Source: Enterococcus ureasiticus
GTDB lineage: Bacteria > Bacillota > Bacilli > Lactobacillales > Enterococcaceae
Length of the DNA: 64,000 bases
Direction of reading: 5' to 3'
Assembly (NCBI RefSeq): GCF_001730285.1
Contig: NZ_MIJZ01000001.1
Location: 1,116,001-1,180,000, forward strand
Part shown: positions 17,948-26,103 of the stretch, one piece after another
How the letters are laid out: each line of letters starts with the position of its first letter
Numbering within the stretch: the first letter of the stretch is position 1
Translations under genes and position numbers: made by a program
The notes under the pieces: generated by a model
Told to the model about the DNA's origin: nothing
Database searches by the model: none
The model's input: only the letters and a program-made list of their open reading frames with translations

Positions 17948-17976
17948 ATTATATACGAACATTTGTTCATTTACAA
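17948..17976 (-). promoter_or_regulatory. SOS-regulated promoter of the HD-dinB-phrB run
   Basis: Read on the minus strand: -35 TTGTAA, 17-base spacer, -10 TATAAT. The spacer contains GAACAAATGTTCG (17956-17968 on plus as CGAACATTTGTTC), matching the Gram-positive LexA/DinR consensus CGAACRNRYGTTYG. LexA bound here would block RNA polymerase directly. Confidence 0.88.
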
Positions 17977-17990
17977 CTGATTTTATTCAA

Positions 17991-18027
17991 CAAAAAAAGA
18001 GCAGAACTACTTCTAGCTCTGCTCCCT
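17991..18027 (-). terminator. Terminator after glnK
   Basis: On the minus strand GAGCAGAGCTA and TAGTTCTGCTC form the stem around GAAG, followed by TTTTTTTG. It separates glnK from the SOS promoter. Confidence 0.82.
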
Positions 18028-18039
18028 CATCTATAATAA

Positions 18040-18381
18040 TCAAATCGCTTCTGCTCCACGTTCACCTGTTCTAATTCGGATCGCTTCTTCTACATTATAA
18101 ACAAAAATCTTGCCATCTCCCACTTCACCTGTCTGGCAAATAGACAAAATCAAGGAAATAACTTCTTCTACTTCTTCATCCAAAACAACAAAACTAACTT
18201 TTACTTTAGGTAATAATGTCGTAATGATTTCTTGGCCACGGACATATTCTTTTAACCCTTTTTGGTTACCAAAACCTAACACTTGGCTTACCGTCATCCC
18301 TAATGCTTCAAAATTGTCATCCATTTTCACTTTCAGTTCTTCTAATTTTTCCTGCTGAATGATTGCTTCTACATTTTTCAT
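18040..18381 (-). CDS. glnK: PII nitrogen regulatory protein GlnK
   Basis: Small trimeric sensor of 2-oxoglutarate and ADP/ATP that usually blocks the ammonium channel encoded beside it. The 113 residues cover the full PII fold. The B-loop TGEVGDGKIFV is near residue 84, and the C-terminal signature IRIRTGERG is present. In the T-loop the uridylylation tyrosine of E. coli GlnB (RGAEY) is replaced: the sequence reads VRGQEIITTLLPKV. Uridylylation at that place is therefore not possible, as in many Firmicutes. The gene follows amt by 11 bases in one operon and is closed by the terminator at 17991. Confidence 0.93.
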   Translation of the reverse strand: MKNVEAIIQQEKLEELKVKMDDNFEALGMTVSQVLGFGNQKGLKEYVRGQEIITTLLPKVKVSFVVLDEEVEEVISLILSICQTGEVGDGKIFVYNVEEAIRIRTGERGAEAI

Positions 18382-18392
18382 TGATTTTCCTC

Positions 18393-19610
18393 CTAAGAAT
18401 CTAACCCCATAAATGTCGGATACGCTGTTTCATCATGTTCGATTCGATCTAATCCTAACGCTTCTTCTTTGGCTGAAACTCGAATCGGCATGAATAATTG
18501 AATTCCTTTGATGATGAGAAAACTAGCGGCTCCAGCAAATACGATCGTAAAAGCTATACTAGCAACTTGAGCCACAAATAATTCTGTCCCACCATAGATT
18601 AATCCAGTTTTACCGCCAATAGCAGGGTCTGCAAATATTCCAGTCATAACCCCACCAAAAATACCACCAACACCATGACAACCAAAAGCATCTAGCGCAT
18701 CATCATACCCAAATTTATGTTTAACAAATGAAATAAAATAATAACAAAACGGACTAACTAACGCTCCTAGAACAAATGAACTCCAAAGGGAAACAAAACC
18801 CGCACCTGGTGTGATCGCAACTAAGCCCACGACAGCACCTGTACAGGCACCGACCACTGTAGGTTTTCCAATTGCCAACTTTTCGATCAACATCCATGAA
18901 AGCATCCCGCTTGCAGCCGCCGTATTCGTCGTAAGCATTGCGTGGATCGCCAACCCGTCGGCTGCCAACGCAGATCCAGCATTAAATCCAAACCAGCCAA
19001 ACCAAAGTAGACCAGCACCTAAAACGACAAACGGAATGTTATGTGGACGATATTCTGTTTGCCGATATTCTCGACGTTGTCCTAAAACAATAGCTAATAC
19101 AAGACCTGAAATCCCAGAAATAATATGAACCACATTTCCGCCTGCAAAATCAATCGACCCTATTTCTTCTAAAAAACCTCCGCCCCAAACCATATGAGCC
19201 ATCGGATAATAAACGATGATCGACCAAATACCAATGAATAAAAAGATCGCAGAAAATCGCATCCGTCCAACAACGGCGCCTGTAATAATTGCTGTCGTAA
19301 TCAAGGCAAACATCATTTGAAAACCAGCAAACAGGCCTTCTGGAATCGTATCGCCTTTGGTCATTGAAACATGATTAAAAAATAGCTTGTCAAAGTTTCC
19401 AACAAATAAATTTCCCTCGCTAAAAGACATTGAATAACCTAAGATGATCCAAAGAACCGAAGCTAATCCCATCACGCAAATCACCATCATCATTGTGTTG
19501 AGGATATTTTTTCTTCGTTCCAGTCCGCCGTAAAAAAATGCTAAGGCAGGTGTCATTAAAAAGACCATTGCTGAACAAATCATAATAAATGCAATATTTC
19601 CTGTTTCCAT
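18393..19610 (-). CDS. amt: Ammonium transporter Amt
   Basis: Integral membrane ammonium channel with about eleven helices, 405 residues. The pore twin histidines are expected in AGGNVVHIISG (near residue 153) and in FGCHGVGGIFGG (near residue 300); both are present. The start is taken at the ATG preceded by GGAGGGG, 13 codons inside the longest open frame, giving METGNIAFIMICSAMVFLMT. Such Gram-positive proteins begin directly with the first helix. It is the first gene of an amt-glnK pair. The ~260 bases upstream up to rsmI are AT-rich with only a spurious short ORF and presumably hold the promoter. Confidence 0.94.
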   Translation of the reverse strand: METGNIAFIMICSAMVFLMTPALAFFYGGLERRKNILNTMMMVICVMGLASVLWIILGYSMSFSEGNLFVGNFDKLFFNHVSMTKGDTIPEGLFAGFQMMFALITTAIITGAVVGRMRFSAIFLFIGIWSIIVYYPMAHMVWGGGFLEEIGSIDFAGGNVVHIISGISGLVLAIVLGQRREYRQTEYRPHNIPFVVLGAGLLWFGWFGFNAGSALAADGLAIHAMLTTNTAAASGMLSWMLIEKLAIGKPTVVGACTGAVVGLVAITPGAGFVSLWSSFVLGALVSPFCYYFISFVKHKFGYDDALDAFGCHGVGGIFGGVMTGIFADPAIGGKTGLIYGGTELFVAQVASIAFTIVFAGAASFLIIKGIQLFMPIRVSAKEEALGLDRIEHDETAYPTFMGLDS

Positions 19611-19869
19611 AACAAACCCCTCCAATTCAAAAATTAAGCCAACCTTCATTTTAGCTTTGTCGGTTATTTTAGCATCGTTTTTTGAATTCTCCTAGTAAAA
19701 ATCCCTTGAACAAACAAAATAATTTCATTTTTCTGACAATTCGCGTTATAAAAAATAACATCTATACCAATACAACGCTTTCTTTCTATTATCTGGTTAA
19801 ATAGAGTAAACCGATTACTGCAAAAAAATAAACTGACTTTTTTAATCAGCTTATTTTTCATTATCTATT

Positions 19870-20736
19870 TCAATCTACATGGAACTCTTTATAAACTTCT
19901 TGTTTTTTCAATCCTCGTAGCTTTGCAACTTCTTTGATTGCTTCTTTAGAAGAGCTCCCTGTATTCATCAATACATCGATATGTTCCTTGATTGAAAGCT
20001 CTAAATCTGCATTTTCTGCTACTTCCGATCCATCAGCACCTTCAACTAAAAGACAACACTCCCCTTTTAACGTGTGCTCGGCTAAATAATCTCTCAATTC
20101 CGCCAAAGTACCACGGAGATATTCTTCATGGAGTTTCGTTAATTCACGACAAATCACGGCTTTCCGCTCTTCCCCAAATACTTCTGAAAAATGCTTTATC
20201 GTTGTAGCAATTCGATGAGGTGATTCGTAAAAAATTTGCGTTGGTACTGCTGTTTTTAGCTTCTCTAAAACATCCATTTGTTCTTTTTTCTTTCTAGGTA
20301 AAAAGCCATAAAATGTAAATGGTTGCGGCGATAATCCTGAAGCAATCAATGCTGTGATTCCTGCTGTTGGACCAGGTAACGCGATCACTTTGATTCCTGC
20401 TTCAATGCACGCTTCAACTAATTCATGACCTGGATCACTAATCGAAGGCATTCCCGCATCGCTTACTTGAGCAATCAATTCGCCAGCTTCTAAACGTTCA
20501 ATAAACTGTGGAATCCGTTCTTTATAATTATGCTCATGAAAACTGATTTGAGGAGTCGATACCTCAAAGTGATTCAGTAATTTTTGCGTATTTCTGGTAT
20601 CTTCACTTGCAATGATCGTTGCTTCTTTTAAGATATTGATACAGCGAAAGCTCATATCTTCTAAGTTTCCGATTGGTGTCGGCACCAAATATAGCTGTCC
20701 TATGCTGGATGAATCAAAACTTTTTTGTTTTTGCAT
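19870..20736 (-). CDS. rsmI: 16S rRNA (cytidine-1402-2'-O)-methyltransferase RsmI
   Basis: Methylates the 2'-OH of C1402 in the ribosomal P site using S-adenosylmethionine. The 288-residue protein has the tetrapyrrole-methylase-like fold with LYLVPTPIGNLEDMSFR near residue 16, EDTRNTQKLL near 40, ISFHEHN near 63, VSDAGMPSISDPG near 85, and the C-terminal segment GLKKQEVYKEF common in Firmicutes. It is the last gene of the conserved tmk-darA-holB-ricT-yabA-rsmI run. A terminator-like repeat lies between yabA and rsmI, so rsmI may have partly independent expression. Confidence 0.95.
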   Translation of the reverse strand: MQKQKSFDSSSIGQLYLVPTPIGNLEDMSFRCINILKEATIIASEDTRNTQKLLNHFEVSTPQISFHEHNYKERIPQFIERLEAGELIAQVSDAGMPSISDPGHELVEACIEAGIKVIALPGPTAGITALIASGLSPQPFTFYGFLPRKKKEQMDVLEKLKTAVPTQIFYESPHRIATTIKHFSEVFGEERKAVICRELTKLHEEYLRGTLAELRDYLAEHTLKGECCLLVEGADGSEVAENADLELSIKEHIDVLMNTGSSSKEAIKEVAKLRGLKKQEVYKEFHVD

Positions 20737-20767
20737 AATTACTCCTTTTCAGCGCTTAAGTTAATAT

Positions 20768-20806
20768 AAAAGAGGCTGAGACAAATTTTGTCACAGCCCC
20801 TCCAAT
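20768..20806 (-). terminator. GAGGCTG-GACAAA hairpin between yabA and rsmI
   Basis: Read on the minus strand, GAGGGGCTGTGACAAA pairs with TTTGTCTCAGCCTCTT and continues into TTATATT. It belongs to the same repeat type as at 2466 and 56605, here reduced to the outer stem. Confidence 0.72.
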
Positions 20807-20820
20807 TGATTTGATTAAAT

Positions 20821-21168
20821 TTATTTGTATCTTTCGCCATAAATGACATCTAAACAAAAAGCACATTCTTCATCATTTTCACGACGTGAACCGTATAAAA
20901 TATTACAGACATGAAATCCTTCTTCATAAAGTTTTTCCAAATTCATTCGAGATTTAGACAACTCCTGCTTAGCTGGATCATTTGGGTCACTGGCTAATTT
21001 AGTCAATTCCTGTAAATGTTCGCGTAAGCGTTGATTTTCAATTTCAAGGGTTGTATTTTTTTCAACTAACTCGTGAAGTGCTTCCTTAATCTCTGATAAT
21101 TGTCCCAAAGTTCCTTGTAGATCCGTCTCTAAAGAACTCAGACCATCGTATAAAGAACGTTTATCCAT
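20821..21168 (-). CDS. yabA: Replication initiation control protein YabA
   Basis: Negative regulator of replication initiation that binds both DnaA and the DnaN clamp. The 115-residue protein has an N-terminal coiled coil (heptads in residues ~8-60, for example [15 protein letters not shown]) and a C-terminal zinc-binding module with HVCNILYG and CAFCLD. The start is the ATG behind AAAGGTGA. The GTG three codons earlier overlaps that ribosome site and is less likely. The gene start overlaps the end of ricT by eight bases, as in other Firmicutes. Confidence 0.94.
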   Translation of the reverse strand: MDKRSLYDGLSSLETDLQGTLGQLSEIKEALHELVEKNTTLEIENQRLREHLQELTKLASDPNDPAKQELSKSRMNLEKLYEEGFHVCNILYGSRRENDEECAFCLDVIYGERYK

Positions 21169-22000
21169 TGTGATCACCTTTTTCGGCTTGAGCTTTTTCT
21201 GTCGCTTCTTTTATTTCTTCGTAATCGTATTCTACAGCTGTTTCACGTCCAACTAAACGGACTTTGATGATACGGCTCAATAAATTCAAACCAACTACTC
21301 GGCCTTTTCCATCTGGTGTGATCACATCTTTACCATAATCAGGTAATTCTTTTTTCGCTGCTTCGTATTCATCATTTTCGTATTTTAAACAACACATCAA
21401 GCGCCCGCATAAACCAGAAATTTTTACTGGATTCAACGATAAACCTTGATCTTTTGCCATTTTGATCGATACTGGCATAAAGTCACCTAAAAAAGTCGAA
21501 CAGCATAACTGTCTACCGCATGGGCCGATTCCACCTAAAATCTTAGCTTCATCTCTGACACCGATTTGACGCAATTCGATTCTCGTACGGAAAATCGCCG
21601 CTAAATCTTTGACGAGTTCACGAAAGTCGATTCGACCATCTGCTGTAAAATAAAAAACCATCTTGCTGCGGTCAAATGTATATTCAACACGAATTAATTT
21701 CATTTCTAATTCATGTGCTCGAATTTTTTCTTTGGCCACACTTAATGCAGCTTTTGCATCGTCTACGTTCTTTTGTTCCTTATCTAAATCAGTTTCTGAT
21801 GCTTTATTTAAAATGGGCTTTAAATCCTCAGGTAAATCTTCCGGATCAATAGATTTTTTCGGTATCGCCACTGTGGCAAGCTGTTTAGACTGCTGTGATT
21901 CCACAAGCACTTTGTCATTATAAAAATACTCTGATTTTCCAGGAGCAAAATAATAGATATGACCTGCTTCACGGAAGCGAACTCCTACTACTTCTACCAT
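21161..22000 (-). CDS. ricT: RicT/YaaT PSP1-domain protein
   Basis: PSP1-domain protein. In Bacillus it forms the Y-complex (RicA-RicF-RicT) that promotes RNase Y-dependent mRNA maturation. The 279-residue protein contains the conserved cysteine segments [12 protein letters not shown] and [11 protein letters not shown] around residues 170-205, which bind iron-sulfur clusters in the complex. The start is the second ATG of the frame, because AGGAGG directly abuts the first one and is six bases from the second. It is located between holB and yabA, the standard position. In cocci the role is less studied. Confidence 0.93.
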   Translation of the reverse strand: MVEVVGVRFREAGHIYYFAPGKSEYFYNDKVLVESQQSKQLATVAIPKKSIDPEDLPEDLKPILNKASETDLDKEQKNVDDAKAALSVAKEKIRAHELEMKLIRVEYTFDRSKMVFYFTADGRIDFRELVKDLAAIFRTRIELRQIGVRDEAKILGGIGPCGRQLCCSTFLGDFMPVSIKMAKDQGLSLNPVKISGLCGRLMCCLKYENDEYEAAKKELPDYGKDVITPDGKGRVVGLNLLSRIIKVRLVGRETAVEYDYEEIKEATEKAQAEKGDHNG

Positions 22001-22014
22001 TTTCATCCTCCTAT

Positions 22015-22965
22015 TTATGTTTTAGGGTGAATCATTCGTATCACTAATTGCTCACAAACACTTTGAAAGCTGACATTTGCTTCCCACTTTTGGCGTGCTT
22101 TCAAAATCAGTTCAACTCGTTGTGCTTGTTGTTCTATCACACGTTTGAGCTGTTCTTCTGCTACACTTTCAGTGAGTTGTTTGCGGTAATAAGCAAGTAA
22201 TAAATCAAAACTCAACGCTTGTTGATCTTTTTCTTTAAAGAGCTTGATCATCTTTTTTTGAACATAGACAAAAGCTTGTAAATCATCTTTTATCATGTAA
22301 TCAAACCACTGTTGAGTTATTTCCCTAGCTTCATTAAACCATTCATCTTGAGAGATTTCAACTGCTTTGTCAAAACTATTTGTCAACTCAGCCAAAAGAT
22401 TTGCTGTATTTTTATTGATGCCAGATTCTACCAAAGCATGAACCAGTTTTTCCTTAACTAAAGGTTGGAAATGAAGAACCTGACAGCGTGATTGGATCGT
22501 CGGTAAAATTTTCGCTAAAGACGTCGTCTCTAATATCGCTAAAACCTTTCCTTCCGGCTCTTCTAGAAATTTTAACAAGCTGTTCGCAGCACCTATACTC
22601 ATCTTATCTGCTTGTTCGATCAAGAAGACTTTTTGAGCAGTCTCTACCCCACTTTTGCTAAATTCTGCCTTCAAGGCTCTGATTTGATCCACTTTGATCG
22701 TCTGACCATCTGGTGCGATTCGTAAGACATCTGGGTGTTCATTTTCATTGATCCGCAGACAATTATTGCACTGATTGCAAGGATTGTTTTCGGTCAGATT
22801 CGTACAGAAAATGTGTTTTGCCATCCATAAACCAAATTCTTTTTTACCAGTTCCTGTATCGCCTTCAAAAAGATAAGCATGGGCAAGACGACCATGCTCA
22901 AAACTTTTTTGAAGTTGCTGGTAAAGCAACGGTTGTTGTTCATTTAAAACGTATGCTTCATTCAT
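22015..22965 (-). CDS. holB: DNA polymerase III delta' subunit
   Basis: Clamp-loader subunit that opens the sliding clamp together with the dnaX product (28694 in this window). The 316-residue protein shows an AAA+ core with a P-loop-like DTGTGKKEFG near residue 38, a zinc site with CNQCNNC near residue 61, and the SRC-type motif PTIQSRCQVLHF near residue 160. A delta' subunit does not need ATPase activity, but the P-loop glycines are kept here. It sits two bases from darA and 14 bases from ricT, within the conserved replication/second-messenger operon. Confidence 0.94.
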   Translation of the reverse strand: MNEAYVLNEQQPLLYQQLQKSFEHGRLAHAYLFEGDTGTGKKEFGLWMAKHIFCTNLTENNPCNQCNNCLRINENEHPDVLRIAPDGQTIKVDQIRALKAEFSKSGVETAQKVFLIEQADKMSIGAANSLLKFLEEPEGKVLAILETTSLAKILPTIQSRCQVLHFQPLVKEKLVHALVESGINKNTANLLAELTNSFDKAVEISQDEWFNEAREITQQWFDYMIKDDLQAFVYVQKKMIKLFKEKDQQALSFDLLLAYYRKQLTESVAEEQLKRVIEQQAQRVELILKARQKWEANVSFQSVCEQLVIRMIHPKT

Positions 22966-22966
22966 T

Positions 22967-23296
22967 TTAATATTGATGGAATCCTTCTACTGGGAGAACA
23001 AAGACAGTTGCGCCGCCCACCTCAACCTCAACAGGATAAGGCACTTGTCCATCCATCGTAATATCTAGTGTTACAGGAGTTGACACATATTGTTTACGAG
23101 ATTGGCATGTTTTTTTGATCAATTCCAATGCTTCATCCACACGATCATCATCGATCCCTACGATAAATGTACTATTTCCAGCTTTTAAAAAGCCGCCTGT
23201 TGATGAAAGTTTTGTCGCACGAATATTGGCATCAATAAGTTCATTGGCTAAACGGTTACTATCTTTATCTTGGACAATCGCTAAAATAATTTTCAT
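22967..23296 (-). CDS. darA: Cyclic-di-AMP receptor DarA (PII-like, YaaQ/PstA)
   Basis: Small PII-like trimeric protein that binds cyclic di-AMP. The 109 residues start MKIILAIVQDKDSNRLANEL, with the conserved segment LSSTGGFLKAGNSTFIVGI (residues ~31-49) that contributes to ligand binding, and end with the VFVLPVEGF motif. The position between tmk and holB is characteristic. The downstream target of DarA is still unclear in the family. Spacing to holB is one base, so the pair is co-transcribed. Confidence 0.95.
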   Translation of the reverse strand: MKIILAIVQDKDSNRLANELIDANIRATKLSSTGGFLKAGNSTFIVGIDDDRVDEALELIKKTCQSRKQYVSTPVTLDITMDGQVPYPVEVEVGGATVFVLPVEGFHQY

Positions 23297-23310
23297 ATTC
23301 GGTCACCTTC

Positions 23311-23955
23311 CTAGTTTCTAAAATATTCTGGATAACGTTTTACGATCGCTTGAAAGGTTGCTTCCACAACATCTTCCAAACTCATTCTGGCATCAATCTT
23401 CGTAATTCTTTCTGGGTTTTCTTCTACTAGTTTTAAATACTCGTGACGAACCCGTTGATGAAACTCAAGTCCTTCAGAATCCAATCGATCGATTTGCTGT
23501 TGACGATTATTTTTGATACGGTTCAGTCCTGTATCTGAATCTACGTCTAAGTAAATCGTAAAATCAGGTACCGTCCCTTCAATCGCAAACTCATTGATCG
23601 CAGCTATTGCTTCAACGCCAATACGTCGCCCAGCACCTTGATAAGCTAATGAGCTGTCTACAAAACGATCACATAAAACAATTTTGCCTTCTTCTAATGC
23701 AGGCAAAACTTTTTCCATCAAATGCTGACGTCTAGCTGCTGCATAAAGCAATGCTTCAGTCCGCTCATCCATCTCCTGATTTCTTGGATCTAAGATGATT
23801 TGACGAATTTTCTCAGCAATGGGAATACCGCCAGGCTCTCTTGTCTTAATGATGCTTCTCTCTGCTGCCAGATCCAGTCTTGGATATAACTCATTCAATA
23901 CACTTGTCTTTCCTGCGCCATCTGGCCCTTCGATCGTTATAAAAATACCTTGCAC
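23311..23955 (-). CDS. tmk: Thymidylate kinase
   Basis: Phosphorylates dTMP to dTDP with ATP. The 214-residue protein carries the P-loop EGPDGAGKTS at residues 8-17, the DRY-like motif LCDRFVDSSLAYQGAGR near residue 95, and a lid with an RIKNNRQQ segment. It is the first gene of the minus-strand run tmk-darA-holB-ricT-yabA-rsmI. The region to the divergent methyltransferase gene (about 140 bases) must hold its promoter. Confidence 0.96.
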   Translation of the reverse strand: MQGIFITIEGPDGAGKTSVLNELYPRLDLAAERSIIKTREPGGIPIAEKIRQIILDPRNQEMDERTEALLYAAARRQHLMEKVLPALEEGKIVLCDRFVDSSLAYQGAGRRIGVEAIAAINEFAIEGTVPDFTIYLDVDSDTGLNRIKNNRQQQIDRLDSEGLEFHQRVRHEYLKLVEENPERITKIDARMSLEDVVEATFQAIVKRYPEYFRN

Positions 23956-24090
23956 TTTACTAATCCCCTTACTTACTTTGATTCCTTCTATCTATTATAC
24001 TTTATCTGCTACAATCAGTCTAATTGAATTCCTTATTATTAAAAATTTCTTGATGAATAAATAAAACTGGAATGAAAAGCCCAATAGATT

Positions 24091-24118
24091 TTGCCATTTG
24101 ATTGAAAAGACGTATAAT
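24091..24118 (+). promoter_or_regulatory. Promoter of the O-methyltransferase gene
   Basis: TTGCCA at 24091-24096 and TATAAT at 24113-24118 with a 16-base spacer, about 40 bases before the chosen TTG start. Confidence 0.6.
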
Positions 24119-24157
24119 CGAATTAGAGATAACAACAACAAAATGGGAGTGATTTTT

Positions 24158-24823
24158 TTGGAAAATTTATTTGCAGCAGTTGATGCTTATTTTATTGAAA
24201 AATTAGTAGAAAACGATCCTGTCTTTGATCAAATTCTGACCAATAACCAAAAGTATAAATTACCGCCTCACGATGTATCCCCTTCTCAAGGAAAATTCCT
24301 TTATCTTCTTACAAAAATAAAAGGAGCCAAACGTATTTTAGAAATTGGTACACTTGGCGGATATAGTACACTTTGGTTTGCTAAAGCTTTAGATGATGAT
24401 GGACAGATCATCTCCCTTGAATATGATAAAACCCATGCAGACGTTGCTAAAGAGAATTTAGCCCTAGCTGGTGTTTCAAATAAAACAACGATTGTTGTAG
24501 GAGCTGCTTGTGATAGTTTAGAAGAAATGATCCAAACTCAAACGGCACCATTCGATTTAATCTTTATTGATGCAGATAAAGAAAATAATTCAGTTTATTT
24601 ACACTACGCACTGCAACTTTCAACACCAGGAACCATTATTATTGGTGACAACGTTGTTCGTGAAGGGACTGTTCTTGATTCAAAAAGTTCTGATAGAAGA
24701 GTTTTAGGGGTACGCTCTTTTGTCGATGATCTTTCAACTTCTAAAACCTTAACTTCAACAGCTATTGAAACAGTGGGCGTTAAGGGTTACGATGGTTTCA
24801 CGATCAGTATAGTTGAAAAGTAA
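24158..24823 (+). CDS. SAM-dependent O-methyltransferase (family 3, COMT-like)
   Basis: A 221-residue class I methyltransferase of the catechol/caffeoyl-CoA O-methyltransferase group. The SAM motif EIGTLGGYSTLW is near residue 62. The metal/cofactor motif FDLIFIDADKENN is near 133, and GTIIIGDNVVREG near 158 gives the Asp-Asp-Asn metal ligands of this group. The start is taken as TTG at 24158, because GGGAGTGA sits five to six bases before it and a small-molecule methyltransferase of this length starts here. Starts upstream lack a ribosome site. The substrate is unknown. The gene stands alone between its own promoter and a terminator. Confidence 0.85.
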   Translation: MENLFAAVDAYFIEKLVENDPVFDQILTNNQKYKLPPHDVSPSQGKFLYLLTKIKGAKRILEIGTLGGYSTLWFAKALDDDGQIISLEYDKTHADVAKENLALAGVSNKTTIVVGAACDSLEEMIQTQTAPFDLIFIDADKENNSVYLHYALQLSTPGTIIIGDNVVREGTVLDSKSSDRRVLGVRSFVDDLSTSKTLTSTAIETVGVKGYDGFTISIVEK

Positions 24824-24864
24824 AAAAATGATTCAGGGAAAATTTCTCTGAATCATTTTTTCTT
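24824..24864 (+). terminator. Terminator after the O-methyltransferase gene
   Basis: AAAATGATTCAG and CTGAATCATTTTTT with an inner GAAA/TTTC, directly after the stop codon. Confidence 0.87.
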
Positions 24865-24994
24865 TACTTTTTAGGTCATCTTTGGGGCGTGGTATTGTTT
24901 CGATTTGAAGTATCGTATTCAATTCAAGATTTTAATGTCACGTTTGTTTATAACTTACTTTCAGTTATAGACTTTTTTCGTAATCTTTTCTATT

Positions 24995-25591
24995 CTAAAG
25001 TTCTCGTCGTCCTTCTACCGCTTTTAATAAAGTTACTTCATCTGCATACTCAATATCGCTGCCGACAGATAATCCGTGCGCTAATCTTGTCACTGTGATT
25101 CCTGCTGGTTTAATCAATCGAGAAAGATACATTGCAGTCGCTTCCCCTTCTGTGGTAGCATTTGTCGCAATGATGACTTCTTTCACTTCATCATCATGGA
25201 GACGTTGAATCAATGAAGCAATATTGATATCTTCTGGACCAGTTCCTTCCATTGGTGACAGTACACCATGAAGCACATGATAAAGACCATGGTATTCACG
25301 CATTTTTTCCATAGCCATAACATCTTTTGATTCTTCAACGACTAAAATAATACTACGGTCTCTAGTTGTATCCTGACAAATATCACAAGGATCTTCTTCT
25401 GTGATATTCCCACAAATGCTGCAAAAATGTAGATCACGTTTCACACTGATCAAGGCTTTAGCAAAAGCATTAACATCTTCTTCTTTCATATCAAGTGTAT
25501 AAAAAGCCAAACGAACGGCCGTTTTTTGACCGATACCTGGTAATTTCATGTAACTTTCGACTAATTTGGCGATAGGTTCTGGGTAATGCAT
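24995..25591 (-). CDS. recR: Recombination protein RecR
   Basis: DNA-binding mediator that works with RecO/RecF in loading RecA at gaps. At 198 residues it has the normal length. It has the N-terminal helix-hairpin-helix [14 protein letters not shown] near residue 15, a C4 zinc finger (CSIC and CDIC) near residues 55-70, and a toprim domain with [12 protein letters not shown] near 80. The start is the ATG with AAAGGA ten bases upstream. In most Firmicutes it directly follows dnaX-yaaK. Here ~2.8 kb with an LPXTG protein and a PrsW protease lies between yaaK and recR, so recR must use its own promoter (TATAAT-like elements near 25690 on the minus strand). Confidence 0.95.
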   Translation of the reverse strand: MHYPEPIAKLVESYMKLPGIGQKTAVRLAFYTLDMKEEDVNAFAKALISVKRDLHFCSICGNITEEDPCDICQDTTRDRSIILVVEESKDVMAMEKMREYHGLYHVLHGVLSPMEGTGPEDINIASLIQRLHDDEVKEVIIATNATTEGEATAMYLSRLIKPAGITVTRLAHGLSVGSDIEYADEVTLLKAVEGRREL

Positions 25592-25600
25592 TTTCAACAA

Positions 25601-26030
25601 ATCCTTTCAAACTCAAACGATTCACGATTGGTTGTAAACTATGTACTTATTAAGAATCCAATGTACATTATAGCATTTTTTCCTGATAATTAAGTATAAT
25701 AATGATTTTTTCTTTACTAATAATCAGCTTTTGACTACTCAGAAAAATCTACATTCTTACAATCTGTCATATCACTTAAATATCCAAATATTATCTCTTT
25801 CACACACTTCATTACCAAATAAAAAAAACATAAATAAGGATTTCGTTCAAAAAAATTACAGATTATTTTAACTCCCTCTCCTATCCTCTGTTATTTCCAT
25901 GTAACCCACCTTTATTTTAAAGGAATATCAAATACAATAGTCTTTCAAACTATATTCAAACACAATTTAACATAACAAGTATAAAATTATATAACATAAT
26001 ATATTTTTTTGTTTTTATCCATGAAAAGTA
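25601..26030. other. AT-rich intergenic region between recR and the LPXTG gene
   Basis: About 430 bases of very AT-rich DNA holding divergent upstream regions. The recR promoter is probably near 25680-25710 (TATTATACTT on the minus strand). No gene, RNA or repeat was recognised in the rest. Confidence 0.5.
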
Positions 26031-26058
26031 TTGACTTTTATTCTGTGTATCGTATATT
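26031..26058 (+). promoter_or_regulatory. Promoter of the LPXTG surface protein gene
   Basis: TTGACT at 26031-26036 and TATATT at 26053-26058, 16-base spacer, about 45 bases before the start codon. The gene has AAAAAAGGAG as ribosome site. Confidence 0.65.
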
Positions 26059-26103
26059 TATTATGGTTGCAAAACTAATTTTTACAAAAAAAGGAGATTT
26101 TTT

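Noticed and set aside
19664-19861. 65-codon ORF upstream of amt
   Set aside because: No ribosome site, AT-rich composition and no family likeness; it lies in the probable amt promoter region.
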